A DNA stretch of 64,000 bases from Candidimonas nitroreducens (GCF_002209565.1 NZ_NJIH01000003.1:310001-374000), one strand, 5' to 3'. Positions 38,705 through 48,603 are shown, numbered from the stretch's first letter. Notes: a model not told the origin generated them from the sequence alone. A program made the numbers and translations.

Positions 38705-41065
38705 ATGAACAAACAGGTCGAAGCCTTCATGGCGCCGCCGGCGGCCGCCGCCGGCCAGGCGGCGGGCAAGCCGCTGCCGCACGAGTCGGCCGCCCTGCAC
38801 GTCAGCGGTGAAGCCACCTACACCGACGACATCACCGAACTGCAGGGCACCCTGCACTGTGCGCTGGGCATGTCGCAAAAGGCCCATGCGCGGGTGCTGG
38901 ACATGAACCTGGACGCCGTGCGCGCCGCGCCCGGCGTGGTGGCGGTGCTGACCGCGGCCGACATCCCGGGCGAGAACAACTGCGGCCCGGTGCTGCACGA
39001 CGATCCCTTGCTGGCCGACGGCCTGGTGCAGTACCTGGGCCAGCCGCTGTTCGCGGTGGTGGCCGACAGCCACGACGCGGCGCGGCGCGCCGCGCGGCTG
39101 GCGCAGGTGCAGTACGAAGAACTGCCGGCGATACTCACCCCGCAAGAAGCCAAGGCGCAGAACGCCGCGCTGCTGCCGCCCATGCGCATGCGCCGAGGCG
39201 ATGCCGACGCCGCGCTGCAGCGCGCGCCGCACCGCATCACCGGCACCTTCGAATGCAACGGCCAGGAACAGTTCTACCTGGAAGGGCAGATTTCCTATGC
39301 CGTGCCCAAAGAGGCCGACGGCATACATGTCTGGTGCTCGACCCAGCATCCCAGCGAGATGCAGATGCTGGTGGCGCATGCCCTGGGCTGGCACTCGCAC
39401 CAGGTGCTGGTGGAATGCCGCCGCATGGGCGGCGGCTTCGGCGGCAAGGAATCGCAGTCGGCGCTGCCGGCCTGCATCGCCGCGCTGTGCGCCACGCGCC
39501 TGCGCCGCCCCGTCAAGCTGCGCCTGGATCGCGACGATGACTTCATGATCACCGGCAAGCGCCACGGCTTCTATTACGAATACGACCTGGGCTACGACGA
39601 CGAGGGGCGCATCGTCGGCGTGCGCCTGGACATGACCCTGCGTTGCGGCTTCTCGGCCGACCTGTCCGAGGCGGTGGCCACGCGCGCGGTATGCCACTTC
39701 GACAACGCCTATTTCGTGCCGGACATCGACGTTGCCGCCCTATGCGGCAAGACGCATACCCAGTCCAATACGGCATTCCGCGGCTTCGGCGGCCCGCAGG
39801 GCGCGCTGATGATGGAAGTGCTGATGGACATGATCGCCCGCCGGCTGGGGCGCGACCCGCTGGACGTGCGGCGCGCCAACTTCTACGGCATCGGCGAACG
39901 CAACACCACGCCCTACGGCCAGATGGTGGTGGACAACGTGCTGCATCCCCTGGTCGCCGAACTCGAGGCCAGCAGCGCCTACCGCGAGCGGCGCGAGGCG
40001 GTGCGCGCCTTCAACCGCGCCAGCCCGGTGCTGCGCAAGGGCCTGGCCCTGACCCCGGTGAAATTCGGCATTTCCTTCAACGTGCCGGCCTTCAACCAGG
40101 CCGGCGCGCTGGTGCATGTATACCGCGACGGCTCGGTGCTGGTGAACCACGGCGGCACCGAGATGGGCCAGGGCCTGAACACCAAGGTGGCGCAGATGGT
40201 CGCCGCCGAGTTCGGCCTGGGGCTGGGCCTGGGCCAAGTGCGTGCCACCGCCACCGACACCAGCAAGATCGCCAATACCTCGGCCACTGCGGCCTCCACG
40301 GGTTCCGACTTGAACGGCAAGGCCGGCCAGGACGCGGCGCGCAGGATCCGCCGGCGCCTGGCGAAGTTCGCGGCCGAGCGCTGGGGCGGCACGCCCGACG
40401 CGGTGCTGTTCGCCGACGGCATGGTCAGCGTCAATGGCGTGACCAAGCCTTTCGCCGAAGTGGTGGACGCGGCCTACTGGTCGCAGGTGCAGCTCTGGTC
40501 CGAAGGCTTCTACGCCACGCCGGGCATACGCTGGGACAAGGCCACCATGACCGGCAAGCCCTTTTATTACTATGCCTATGGCGCGGCCGTGTCCGAAGTC
40601 GTGGTCGACACGCTGACCGGCGAATGGAAGCTGCTGCGCGCCGACCTGCTGCACGACGTCGGCCAGTCCATCAACCCGGCCATAGACGTGGGCCAGGTCG
40701 AGGGCGGTTTCGTGCAGGGCATGGGCTGGCTGACCACCGAAGAGCTGTGCTGGAACGACCAGGGCCGCCTGACCACGCACGCGCCGTCCACCTACAAGAT
40801 CCCCGCCGTCAGCGATTGCCCGGCCGATTTCCGCGTCAAGCTGTTCCGCAACCGCAATGTCAAGGACACGGTGCATCGTTCCAAGGCGGTGGGCGAGCCG
40901 CCCCTGCTGCTGGGCTTCAGCGTCTACAACGCCATTCGCGATGCGGTGGCCAGCGTCGGCGGCTACCGCCGCGAGCCGCAGCTGAACGCGCCGGCCACGC
41001 CCGAGGCGATACTGGCCGCGGTCATGCAGCTGCGCATGCAGGAACAGGACGCCAGCCATGCATGA
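38705..41065 (+). CDS. xdhB: Xanthine dehydrogenase large (molybdopterin) subunit
   Basis: 786 residues. Molybdopterin-binding motifs are GGGFGGKESQ, NTAFRGFGGPQG and the catalytic-Glu motif VGEPPLLLG near the C-terminus. It oxidises hypoxanthine to xanthine and xanthine to urate. It starts 12 bp after xdhA (GGAGAGGCC before the ATG) and its end overlaps xdhC by 8 bp, so all three are translated together. Confidence 0.97.
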   Translation: MNKQVEAFMAPPAAAAGQAAGKPLPHESAALHVSGEATYTDDITELQGTLHCALGMSQKAHARVLDMNLDAVRAAPGVVAVLTAADIPGENNCGPVLHDDPLLADGLVQYLGQPLFAVVADSHDAARRAARLAQVQYEELPAILTPQEAKAQNAALLPPMRMRRGDADAALQRAPHRITGTFECNGQEQFYLEGQISYAVPKEADGIHVWCSTQHPSEMQMLVAHALGWHSHQVLVECRRMGGGFGGKESQSALPACIAALCATRLRRPVKLRLDRDDDFMITGKRHGFYYEYDLGYDDEGRIVGVRLDMTLRCGFSADLSEAVATRAVCHFDNAYFVPDIDVAALCGKTHTQSNTAFRGFGGPQGALMMEVLMDMIARRLGRDPLDVRRANFYGIGERNTTPYGQMVVDNVLHPLVAELEASSAYRERREAVRAFNRASPVLRKGLALTPVKFGISFNVPAFNQAGALVHVYRDGSVLVNHGGTEMGQGLNTKVAQMVAAEFGLGLGLGQVRATATDTSKIANTSATAASTGSDLNGKAGQDAARRIRRRLAKFAAERWGGTPDAVLFADGMVSVNGVTKPFAEVVDAAYWSQVQLWSEGFYATPGIRWDKATMTGKPFYYYAYGAAVSEVVVDTLTGEWKLLRADLLHDVGQSINPAIDVGQVEGGFVQGMGWLTTEELCWNDQGRLTTHAPSTYKIPAVSDCPADFRVKLFRNRNVKDTVHRSKAVGEPPLLLGFSVYNAIRDAVASVGGYRREPQLNAPATPEAILAAVMQLRMQEQDASHA

Positions 41066-42326
41066 CTGGATCGCACAGGCCTGCCGCCTGCTGGAAGCGG
41101 GCGTACCCACCGTGCTGGTGACCGTGGCGCGCGCCGAGGGCTCGACGCCGCGCGAGGCCGGCGCGCGCCTGCTCGTCAGCGCCGAGGGGCTGTGGCAGAC
41201 CATAGGCGGCGGCCACCTGGAATGGCGCGCCACCGGCATTGCGCGGCAGATGCTGCTGCGCCGCGACGGCCCGCAGGCCGCGCGCCTGGAGCGCCTGCCG
41301 CTGGGCCCAGCGCTCGGCCAGTGCTGCGGCGGCGCCGCCACCCTGGCCTTCGAGCCCCTGGATCGCGCCGACCTCGATTGGCTGCGCCGGCTCGACGCCG
41401 ATCTGCGCGCCGGCCGGGCGTGCCGGCGCAGCAGTTTTTTTTCTTCTGCGCCGCAACGCAAAGAACGGCCCGTCGCAAGGCCCCGGCCCGATGCGGTGGG
41501 TGCGGTAGAGCAGACTGGTGCGGCAGAGGCGGCCGGGGCAGCCGGGGTGGCAGGGGTCAAGCCAGCAGGGATCAAGCCATTTTCCGCCGCCTTGCTCCAG
41601 GAAAGAATCATCTCCCCCGGCAGGCCGCAGGCCGGCGCGGGCGCCGCGGCGGCGCGGCCGTCTGGCGGCGCTGCCATGCCGGCGCTTGCCGCCCCGCGCG
41701 TCATGGTCGAACCGGCATCGTCCGGCGCGGACTCGCGCGACGCCTGCGAGCTGGTATGTGCGCACGACGGCAGCGCCGTCATGTCCGAAACCCTGGCGCC
41801 GGTCGACTTCCACATCGTGCTGTTCGGCGCCGGGCACGTGGCCCAGGCGCTGGTGCGCCTGCTGGGCACGCTGCCCTGCACCGTGCAATGGGTCGACGAA
41901 CGCGACACCCTCTTCCCTGACCAGGTGCCGGACAACGTCGAGATCGAGGCCACCGACACGCCCGAGGCCGTGATCGAAGAAGCGCCGGCCGGCAGTTATT
42001 TCCTGGTCATGACCCATAGCCACGCGCTGGATCAGCACTTGTGCCAGCACATCTTCCGCCGCGACGACTACGCGTACTTCGGCCTGATAGGCTCGCGCAC
42101 CAAGCATCGCCAGTTCGAGCGCCGCCTGCGCGAGCGCGGCGTATCGGCCGAGCGCTACGCCACCATGACCTGCCCCATAGGCGTGGCGGGCATCACCGGC
42201 AAGTCCCCCGCGGTCATCGCGGTGGCCGTCGCCGCCCAGCTGCTGCAAGTGCGCGAGCGCCGCGAGCAAGAGAAAATTTCCGTCCAGGCCGATGCCGCCC
42301 TGGCGCTGCATGCCTGCTCGCACTGA
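41058..42326 (+). CDS. xdhC: Xanthine dehydrogenase accessory protein XdhC with enlarged linker
   Basis: 422 residues, far longer than the usual 250-340. The N-terminal XdhC_CoxI domain (EGSTPREAGARLLV, GGGHLEW, GQCCGG) and the C-terminal Rossmann domain (IVLFGAGHVAQALVRLL, SRTKHRQFERRL, GITGKSPAVIAVAVAAQLL) are normal. Between them, about residues 124-245, is an Ala/Gly/Pro-rich insert starting right at a T8 tract (41435-41442). XdhC inserts sulfurated Moco into XdhB. The insert reads through in frame. Confidence 0.93.
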   Translation: MHDWIAQACRLLEAGVPTVLVTVARAEGSTPREAGARLLVSAEGLWQTIGGGHLEWRATGIARQMLLRRDGPQAARLERLPLGPALGQCCGGAATLAFEPLDRADLDWLRRLDADLRAGRACRRSSFFSSAPQRKERPVARPRPDAVGAVEQTGAAEAAGAAGVAGVKPAGIKPFSAALLQERIISPGRPQAGAGAAAARPSGGAAMPALAAPRVMVEPASSGADSRDACELVCAHDGSAVMSETLAPVDFHIVLFGAGHVAQALVRLLGTLPCTVQWVDERDTLFPDQVPDNVEIEATDTPEAVIEEAPAGSYFLVMTHSHALDQHLCQHIFRRDDYAYFGLIGSRTKHRQFERRLRERGVSAERYATMTCPIGVAGITGKSPAVIAVAVAAQLLQVRERREQEKISVQADAALALHACSH

Positions 42327-42353
42327 GGGGTGCAATACTGCCGCCGTGCCCTT

Positions 42354-42580
42354 ATTCCATTTCCAAATCAATCGTGAACGCGAAAGCGAAGCGCAGACAG
42401 TACACCTAGTACGGCAAGCGAAGCTGACCACGAGCCAGAGCGCGAGCCCGCCCTTTGGGGCGGGGACGAGCGAGGCCTGGTTCATTTCGGCGCCGTAGGC
42501 GCCCCCGAATAGTGGCGGAGAGTCTCCGGCCGAGAGGCCGGAACTCTTCACAAAGTGCACGGTTGATTTGGAAATGGAAT
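42354..42580. repeat. Nested inverted-repeat element with 23-bp terminal arms
   Basis: Terminal arms at 42354-42376 and 42558-42580 are reverse complements with one mismatch (ATTCCATTTCCAAATC... outward) and are AT-rich. The 181-bp interior contains three strong hairpins: CCCGCCC TTTG GGGCGGG, GGCGCC GTA GGCGCC and CCGGCC GAGA GGCCGG (the last extended by AGAGT/ACTCT). No open frame is convincing. It occupies most of the 411-bp xdhC-guaD gap. No target duplication seen. It could be a MITE-like element or a structured RNA. Confidence 0.75.
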
Positions 42581-42737
42581 TACGTGTTTTATGGGCTGTG
42601 CCTGGCAGGATCGGGCAGCTGGAACACTGGCGGGCAGCACGGCCCTGCCGCAACAGAACCACGGGGGCTTGCCATAGCGCGGCTTGCCATTGCGTTGTAG
42701 GAACAGGCCCTGCATGTTGAACAAGGAAAATGGATTG

Positions 42738-44174
42738 ATGGATGCCAAGCAAGGAGCCGGGCTGCCGGCATCGCCGGACGGCCCCTGCGCCTATCGCGCG
42801 CGCATGCTGTACTTTAAAGCTGCGCCCTGTGTGGAAGGGGCAGGCGTCGCCACGCCGGCCACTGCTGCGTTCGGTGCCGCTGCATCGCGCGCCACGGCTT
42901 CATCCGCGGGCGCCTGGACGGAGACTGCCAATGAGGCCGTAGCCTACCTGGACGACGGCCTGATGATCGTCGACCAGGGCCGCATCGTACGCATCGGCGA
43001 CTACGCGGCGCTGGCTGCCGAGCTGGACGCGGGCGTGCACCTGACGGACTGGCGCGGCCGGCTGATCGTGCCCGGCTTCATCGACACGCACATTCACTAC
43101 CCGCAGACCGACATGATCGCCTCGCCCGCGCCAGGCCTGCTGCCCTGGCTCGAGAATTACACCTTTCCGACTGAGCGGCGCTTCGAGAACCCGGAATACG
43201 CGGCCGAGGTCGCGAGCTTCTTCCTTGACGAGCTGCAGCGTTGCGGCACCACCACGGCGCTGGTGTATTGCACCGTGCATCCCGGCTCGGCCCAGGCCTT
43301 CTTCGCCGAAAGCCATGCACGCAACCTGCGCATGGTGGCCGGCAAGGTCATGATGGATCGCAACTGCCCGGAATTCCTGCGCGACACCGCCGAGTCGGGC
43401 GCGCGCGACAGCGAGGAACTGCTGCGCCGCTGGCACGGCACCGGGCGCCAGCTGTATGCGCTGACGCCGCGCTTCGCGCCCACTTCCAGCGCCGCGCAGC
43501 TGGGTGCCTGCGGCGAGCTGGCGCGCGCCTACCCGGACGTGTTCATCCAGAGCCACGTCGCCGAGAACCGCGACGAAGTACGCTGGGCGCACGAGCTGTT
43601 TCCGGGGCGCCGCAGCTATCTCGACATCTACGACCACTACGGCTTGCTGCGCCCGCGCTCGGTCTACGGGCACTGCATCTGGCTGGACGAGGCCGACCGG
43701 CTGCGCATGCGCGACGCCGGCGCGCTGGCCGCGCACTGCCCGACCTCCAACCAGTTCCTGGGCAGCGGCCTGTTCGACTACGCCGCAGCGCGCGGCGCCG
43801 GCATGCCCACCGCCCTGGCTACCGACGTGGGTGGCGGCTCGTCGTTCTCGATGCTGCAAACCATGAATGAAGCGCACAAGGTGGCGCGGCTTTCCGGCCA
43901 CCACCTGAGCGCGCTCGAGATGTTCTACCTGGCCACTGCCGGGGCCGCGCAGGCCCTGGGTTTGCAGGACAGCATCGGCACGCTGGCCGCAGGTGCCGAG
44001 GCCGATTTCATCGTGCTCGACCCGCGCGCCACTGCGCTGCTGGCGCGGCGCACCGCCGGCGCCAATTCGCTGGAAGAACTGCTGTTCGCCTTTGCCATGC
44101 TGGGCGACGACCGCGCCGTGGCCGCCACCTATGCCGCGGGCCGCCTGCTGCACCGCCGTCCCGACAATTGCTGA
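42738..44174 (+). CDS. guaD: Guanine deaminase
   Basis: 478 residues from the ATG at 42738, with AAGGA 10 bp upstream. Amidohydrolase zinc-site motifs are FIDTHIHYPQTDM, QSHVAENRDEV, GHCIWLDEAD, HCPTSNQFLGSG and the catalytic-Asp motif ATDVGGGSSFSM, a GuaD-specific set. The N-terminal part has an Ala-rich insert (about 35-60) before the beta-sandwich. It deaminates guanine to xanthine, feeding XdhABC. Confidence 0.96.
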   Translation: MDAKQGAGLPASPDGPCAYRARMLYFKAAPCVEGAGVATPATAAFGAAASRATASSAGAWTETANEAVAYLDDGLMIVDQGRIVRIGDYAALAAELDAGVHLTDWRGRLIVPGFIDTHIHYPQTDMIASPAPGLLPWLENYTFPTERRFENPEYAAEVASFFLDELQRCGTTTALVYCTVHPGSAQAFFAESHARNLRMVAGKVMMDRNCPEFLRDTAESGARDSEELLRRWHGTGRQLYALTPRFAPTSSAAQLGACGELARAYPDVFIQSHVAENRDEVRWAHELFPGRRSYLDIYDHYGLLRPRSVYGHCIWLDEADRLRMRDAGALAAHCPTSNQFLGSGLFDYAAARGAGMPTALATDVGGGSSFSMLQTMNEAHKVARLSGHHLSALEMFYLATAGAAQALGLQDSIGTLAAGAEADFIVLDPRATALLARRTAGANSLEELLFAFAMLGDDRAVAATYAAGRLLHRRPDNC

Positions 44175-44418
44175 GCCCGCAGGACGTGGCGCCGCCTGTT
44201 CCGTGCAAAATCGCGTGCGTGGGCTCGTGTAACGTTGCGCGCCGCGCCGTGTCGATACGCGCGGCCGTGCGCGGCTGCGGGCTGGCATGTCCTGGGCGGC
44301 GTACTCCGTACGCCGGGGCTACACAGACCTTGATATCCTCTTTATGATACGTACAGCGGATCCGCAGCCCGGGGCGCCGCGCGTCAGGAGAACCACGCCC
44401 GGGCTCTACGGAGGCGCG

Positions 44419-45357
44419 ATGTCGGCCCGGCGCAGCGACGAATTGCTCGATACCTATTTACTGAAGGTGTTCAGCCTGCTGGTGGCCGAGCGCAGCGTCT
44501 CGCGCGTCGCGCTCAAGCTGAACCAGTCGCAGCCGGCCGTCAGCGTGGCACTGAAGCGCCTGCGCGAGATCTTCGGCGACCCGCTGCTGGTGCGCGAGAA
44601 GGGCGGCATGGTGCCTACCGAAAAAGCGCTGTCGCTGCTGCCGCACGCACGCGGCGCCCTGGCCGAAGTTGAACAGATGCTGGTGCAGCCCGAGGCCTTC
44701 GACCCGCACTCCAGCCGCCACGATTTCCGCATCGGCTCGCCCGATTATCTTGCGCCCTTGTTCATGGGCAGCGTCTCGGCGCGGCTGCGCCGCCAGGCGC
44801 CGCACGCGCGCCTGAGCATGCATGCGCTGGGCCCCGACTTCGATTTCGAACGCTCGCTGGCCGAGGGCGAGCTGGACGTGGTCATCGGCAATTGGCCCGA
44901 GCCGCCCGACCGCATGCATTTGTCGGTGCTGCTGGAAGACGAGATCGTCTGCCTGGTGGCCGCCGATCACCCCCTGGCCGCCAAGGGCCTGGGCCTGGAC
45001 GACTACCGGCGCGCGGTGCACGTGGTGCCCATGCCGTATTCGGTCAGCCAGCGCGGCGTGATCGACGCCGTGCTGGCCGCCAATCGCATCGAGCGCGACG
45101 AGCGCGTGGTGGTGCAGTCGTTCAATCTCGCCCCTTACCTGCTGCCCGGCACCGACCTGGTGTTCACCACTTCGCGGCACTTCGCCGCCTTCTATGCGCG
45201 GCTGCTGCCGCTGGCCATCGTGGCATCGCCCGTCGCCTTTCCGCCCATGCGCTTCTACCAGCTGTGGCACCAGCGCAGCCATCATGCGCCGGCGCAGCGC
45301 TGGCTGCGCGGCCTGCTGGGCGAGTGCGGCCGCCGCCTGCAGCCCGCCCAGCCCTGA
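44419..45357 (+). CDS. LysR-family transcriptional regulator
   Basis: 312 residues from the ATG at 44419 with GGAGG at 44410-44414. The N-terminal helix-turn-helix (AERSVSRVALKLNQSQPAVSVALKRLREIFGDPLLVREKGG) and effector domain are close to the LysR at 35947-36912. It sits after guaD and converges on the allantoicase gene. The upstream 244-bp gap has an ATATCC...ATGATA region near 44333-44350 suitable for autoregulation. Probably a second purine-pathway regulator. Confidence 0.92.
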   Translation: MSARRSDELLDTYLLKVFSLLVAERSVSRVALKLNQSQPAVSVALKRLREIFGDPLLVREKGGMVPTEKALSLLPHARGALAEVEQMLVQPEAFDPHSSRHDFRIGSPDYLAPLFMGSVSARLRRQAPHARLSMHALGPDFDFERSLAEGELDVVIGNWPEPPDRMHLSVLLEDEIVCLVAADHPLAAKGLGLDDYRRAVHVVPMPYSVSQRGVIDAVLAANRIERDERVVVQSFNLAPYLLPGTDLVFTTSRHFAAFYARLLPLAIVASPVAFPPMRFYQLWHQRSHHAPAQRWLRGLLGECGRRLQPAQP

Positions 45358-45480
45358 GGCCGGGCCCCAGCGCGTCTCGTGCGCAGAGTGGGTGGAGGGT
45401 GGGCGGGGTATCGGCCCACTGCAGTACGGCCGGCACGCATGGCCGGCGCGGTGCCCGTGGTGCCACCGGGCGGAGCTACG

Positions 45481-46524
45481 TCAATCGGCCAGCCGGCCCC
45501 AGATGCGCACGCGGCTGATGCCGCCGTCGGGGTACATATTGACCCGCACGTGGGTCACGGCGCCGATGCTTTGCACCGCGCCGCCCTCGAAGAAATGCTG
45601 GTGATCCATCTGCATCTTCTGCTCGCCCAGCAGTTCCGGCCAGAACATGGCCTGCGTGACCAGCGACTCGTCGGTGCTGGCCTCGACGCGCGCCGCCTGC
45701 ACCGATACCCGGTCGGGATAATTGCCCTTGAAATAAGCGGTGTCGATCTCGATCTTCTGAACCAGGGCGGCGTGGCCCAGTTCGATGATGCACCAGTCGT
45801 AGCCCGGTTCGCGGCGGCGCCGCGTTTCCCAGCCGTCGCCCATGTTCACGCCGCGCCCCGGCATGATCAGCCGGAACGGCACGCCGAAATGCGCGTCGTT
45901 GTAGGCCGCGATGCGCCCGCCATTGGCCAGCGCCGAGACCTCGTGCAGGGCCTGCGGATCGCGCGCCGCCCAGTCGCAGGCCGGCTGCCCGTAGACGCGC
46001 AGGCGCGCCACGCCGCCGTCGGGGTAGATGTCCAGCCGCAGGTGCGTCCAGACCCGGTCGTCGCCCGCGATTTCCACGTAGTGGTGGGCATTGCCCTGCA
46101 GCGGGCGCGGCGCCACGATCTCCGTCCAGGCCGTGGAGTCGTCGGGCTCGCCCTCGCAGCGGCAGGCGTGCACCGACGCGGCGGGCGGGAAGTTGCCGGT
46201 GAAGTGGCTGGTGTCTATGTCCAGGCCGCGGATGGCGCCGGGCAGGCCCAGGCGCACGATGGCCTGGTCGTGGCCGCCGTTGCGGCGCCGCCGCGTTTCC
46301 CAGCCGTCCATCCACTTGCCGTGCTCGTCGAACTTGCCGACGATGAATACCGGCTCGGACGCCTGCAGCATGCGCTGGGCGCTGGCGAAGAACTCGTCCG
46401 AGCACGACAGCACTTTCGCGCCGAAGTCGGCGCTGGCCAGGTTGGCGTGGCGGGTAGCGTAAGGCGGTGGCTCGCTGTGCGGCGCGTTGACGATGGTGCC
46501 GTCGGGCAGGGCGGGCTTGGACAT
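45481..46524 (-). CDS. alc: Allantoicase
   Basis: 347 residues made of two homologous beta-sandwich halves, each with the same motif: [13 protein letters not shown] in the first and [14 protein letters not shown] in the second, and [16 protein letters not shown] repeated as [16 protein letters not shown]. It hydrolyses allantoate to ureidoglycolate and urea. It lies downstream of puuE on the same strand (165-bp gap), so puuE-alc act in sequence. Confidence 0.96.
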   Translation of the reverse strand: MSKPALPDGTIVNAPHSEPPPYATRHANLASADFGAKVLSCSDEFFASAQRMLQASEPVFIVGKFDEHGKWMDGWETRRRRNGGHDQAIVRLGLPGAIRGLDIDTSHFTGNFPPAASVHACRCEGEPDDSTAWTEIVAPRPLQGNAHHYVEIAGDDRVWTHLRLDIYPDGGVARLRVYGQPACDWAARDPQALHEVSALANGGRIAAYNDAHFGVPFRLIMPGRGVNMGDGWETRRRREPGYDWCIIELGHAALVQKIEIDTAYFKGNYPDRVSVQAARVEASTDESLVTQAMFWPELLGEQKMQMDHQHFFEGGAVQSIGAVTHVRVNMYPDGGISRVRIWGRLAD

Positions 46525-46689
46525 GGTGGTCGTGTCTCCAGAAAACGGGTTGATGCTTTGTTGCAGTCGGTGTTGCGGCTTCGCAGCCGGATCGGCAATG
46601 GCATTGGGGTATTGCGTTGCCCCGCCTTGCCGTTTCGATTGCAGGCTCGTGTGGATGGAAGATATTGCTATCGGTGCCGGCGGCGGCCT

Positions 46690-47637
46690 TCAGGCCCGGG
46701 CGCCTGCCTGCGGCGCCTGCCAGGGATGGCGCTCGGCCCAGTGGCGGGCGATCGCGGCGCGGGTGGCGATCCATACGCCGTCGTGGGCCTGTACATGGTC
46801 GAGGAAGCGCTGCAGGGCCTTGAAGCGGCCCGGCCGCCCCACCAGCCGGCAATGCAGGCCCACGGACATCATGCGCGGCGCCTGCGCGCCTTCTTCGTAG
46901 AGCACGTCGAAGGCGTCCTTCAGGTACTGGTAGAACTGCTCGCCGCTATTGAAGCCTTGCGGCGAGGCGAAGCGCATGTCGTTGGTGTCCAGCGTATACG
47001 GCACCATGAGCTGCGGCCGCGTGCTGCCGTCGCTTAAATGCACTTCGCTCCAGAAGGGCAGGTCGTCGCCGTAATAGTCCGAGTCGTACAGGAAGCCGCC
47101 TTCCTCGGCCACCAGGCGCAGCGTGTTGGGGCTGTCGCGCCCGGTGTACCAGCCTTCCGGGTGGCGGCCGATCAGTTCCGTGACGATTTCCACGCAGCGG
47201 CGCATATGCTCGCGTTCCACTTCTTCGGCCACCGACTGGTAGTGGATCCAGCGGTAGCCGTGGCAGGCGATCTCGTGGCCGAGTTCCACGAAGGCGCGCG
47301 CCGTCTCGGGGTTGCGCTGCAGCGCCATGCCGATGGCGAATATGGTCAGCGGCAGGCCGCGCCGCTCGAATTCGCGCAGCACCCGCCACACGCCGGCGCG
47401 CGAGCCGTATTCGTAGATGGACTCTATGGACATGTGCCGCGCCGGGTAGGACTCGGCGCCGACGATCTCGGACAAGAACTGTTCCGAGCCGGCGTCGCCG
47501 TGCAGCACGCAGTTCTCGCCGCCCTCTTCGAAATTCAATACGAATTGCACGGCGATGCGCGCCTTGCCGGGCCAGTTGGCCTGCGGTGGGTTGCGGCCGT
47601 ATCCGGCCAGGTCGCGCGGGTAGTTCTGTTCTGGCAT
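46690..47637 (-). CDS. puuE: Allantoinase, polysaccharide-deacetylase-like (PuuE)
   Basis: 315 residues of the cofactor-light NodB-like fold rather than the amidohydrolase fold. Marks are QFVLNFEEGGENCVLHGDAGSE, the PARHMSIESIYEYGSRAG segment, GHEIACHGYRWIHY and the YTGRDSPNTLRL region, all typical of PuuE. It converts allantoin to allantoate. First of the puuE-alc pair, on the opposite strand to hiuH-puuD and downstream of the GntR gene in the same direction. Confidence 0.96.
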   Translation of the reverse strand: MPEQNYPRDLAGYGRNPPQANWPGKARIAVQFVLNFEEGGENCVLHGDAGSEQFLSEIVGAESYPARHMSIESIYEYGSRAGVWRVLREFERRGLPLTIFAIGMALQRNPETARAFVELGHEIACHGYRWIHYQSVAEEVEREHMRRCVEIVTELIGRHPEGWYTGRDSPNTLRLVAEEGGFLYDSDYYGDDLPFWSEVHLSDGSTRPQLMVPYTLDTNDMRFASPQGFNSGEQFYQYLKDAFDVLYEEGAQAPRMMSVGLHCRLVGRPGRFKALQRFLDHVQAHDGVWIATRAAIARHWAERHPWQAPQAGARA

Positions 47638-47817
47638 TTGCTGGGGCTCCGATCTGTTGAGGCCGCAGATCAGCCTGTCGCGCCATGCCGGCGCGGGGCG
47701 GGTCTGGTGTGCTTGGTTTTGTGGTCTGGGGTTGGCCGTGTCTGCTGTGTCTGTAGGTGTATGTGTATGTTCTGTATATGGGATGCCTGCACGGGGTGCC
47801 GGGCGCCGGCCTGGCCC

Positions 47818-48576
47818 TCAGCGCTTGACGCTGAAGGCCAGCCAGGGATCGGCCGCCGGCGCCTTGTCGGGTTCGCCCATGCGCTCTTCACAATCTTGCA
47901 GGTGATGCTGCATGGCCGACTTGGCGCCGGCGGCATCGCCCTGGGCCAGCTTGTCGAGTATGTCCTGGTGCTCGAAGTACGAGCAGGCGCTTTGGCCCGG
48001 CGTGTCGTAATAGGCGATGATCAGCGAGGTACGGGCGCACAGGCTGTGCAAGATATCGGTCAGCACCTCGTTGTCCAGCAGCTGCGCCAGTTCTACATGG
48101 AAGGCATTGGACAGGCGGATCCAGCTGATGCGGTCGCCGCACTCGAATGCCTGGCGTTCGCGGCCCACCATGGCGTACAGGGGTTCCAGGCGCTGCGCCA
48201 GGTCGGGCAGCGCCAGCAGCATGTCGACCACGGTGCATTCCAGGGCGCGGCGCATGGCGAACACATCGCGCGTTTCTTTGGCCTGCGGCTGCCAGACGAA
48301 AGCGCCGCGGTTCGGTTCGATCAGCACGATCTTGTCGTGCGCCAGCTGCCCCAGCGCCGCGCGCACCGTGGCGCGCGTGCAGTCGAACACCGAGCACAGC
48401 GTGGCCTCGGTCAGCTTGGCGCCGGGCAGCAGGCGGCGATCCATCACGGCATCGAAAATGTCGTCGTAGACGCGGTCGACCTCGGTTCTGGCGCCGGCAT
48501 GCGCATGGCGCAGCGACGAGGCCCGCGGCGCCTGCAGGTCTTGGGACACATCCCGGCTAGCGTTCAGACTGAGCAT
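47818..48576 (-). CDS. GntR-family (FCD) regulator of ureide/purine genes
   Basis: 252 residues from the ATG at 48576. Winged helix (LTEATLCSVFDCTRATVRAALGQLAHDKIVLIEPNRGAFV) plus FCD domain with His/Asp effector-site pattern (FHVELAQLL, HQDILDKL, HHLQDCEERM). It is upstream of puuE-alc and divergent from hiuH-puuD across an AT-rich interval with an inverted repeat, an ideal position for a local repressor answering to allantoin or allantoate (inference). Confidence 0.92.
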   Translation of the reverse strand: MLSLNASRDVSQDLQAPRASSLRHAHAGARTEVDRVYDDIFDAVMDRRLLPGAKLTEATLCSVFDCTRATVRAALGQLAHDKIVLIEPNRGAFVWQPQAKETRDVFAMRRALECTVVDMLLALPDLAQRLEPLYAMVGRERQAFECGDRISWIRLSNAFHVELAQLLDNEVLTDILHSLCARTSLIIAYYDTPGQSACSYFEHQDILDKLAQGDAAGAKSAMQHHLQDCEERMGEPDKAPAADPWLAFSVKR

Positions 48577-48603
48577 GAGAAAAAACCTTGAACGAAGTAT
48601 TGA

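Noticed and set aside
37127-39697. 856-codon open frame on the minus strand opposite xdhA-xdhB
   Set aside because: It is antisense to two unmistakable genes, has no family motifs, and such frames are expected opposite GC-rich codons.
42354-42580. A complete insertion sequence between xdhC and guaD
   Set aside because: Only 227 bp with no transposase frame and no visible target duplication; at most a non-autonomous element.
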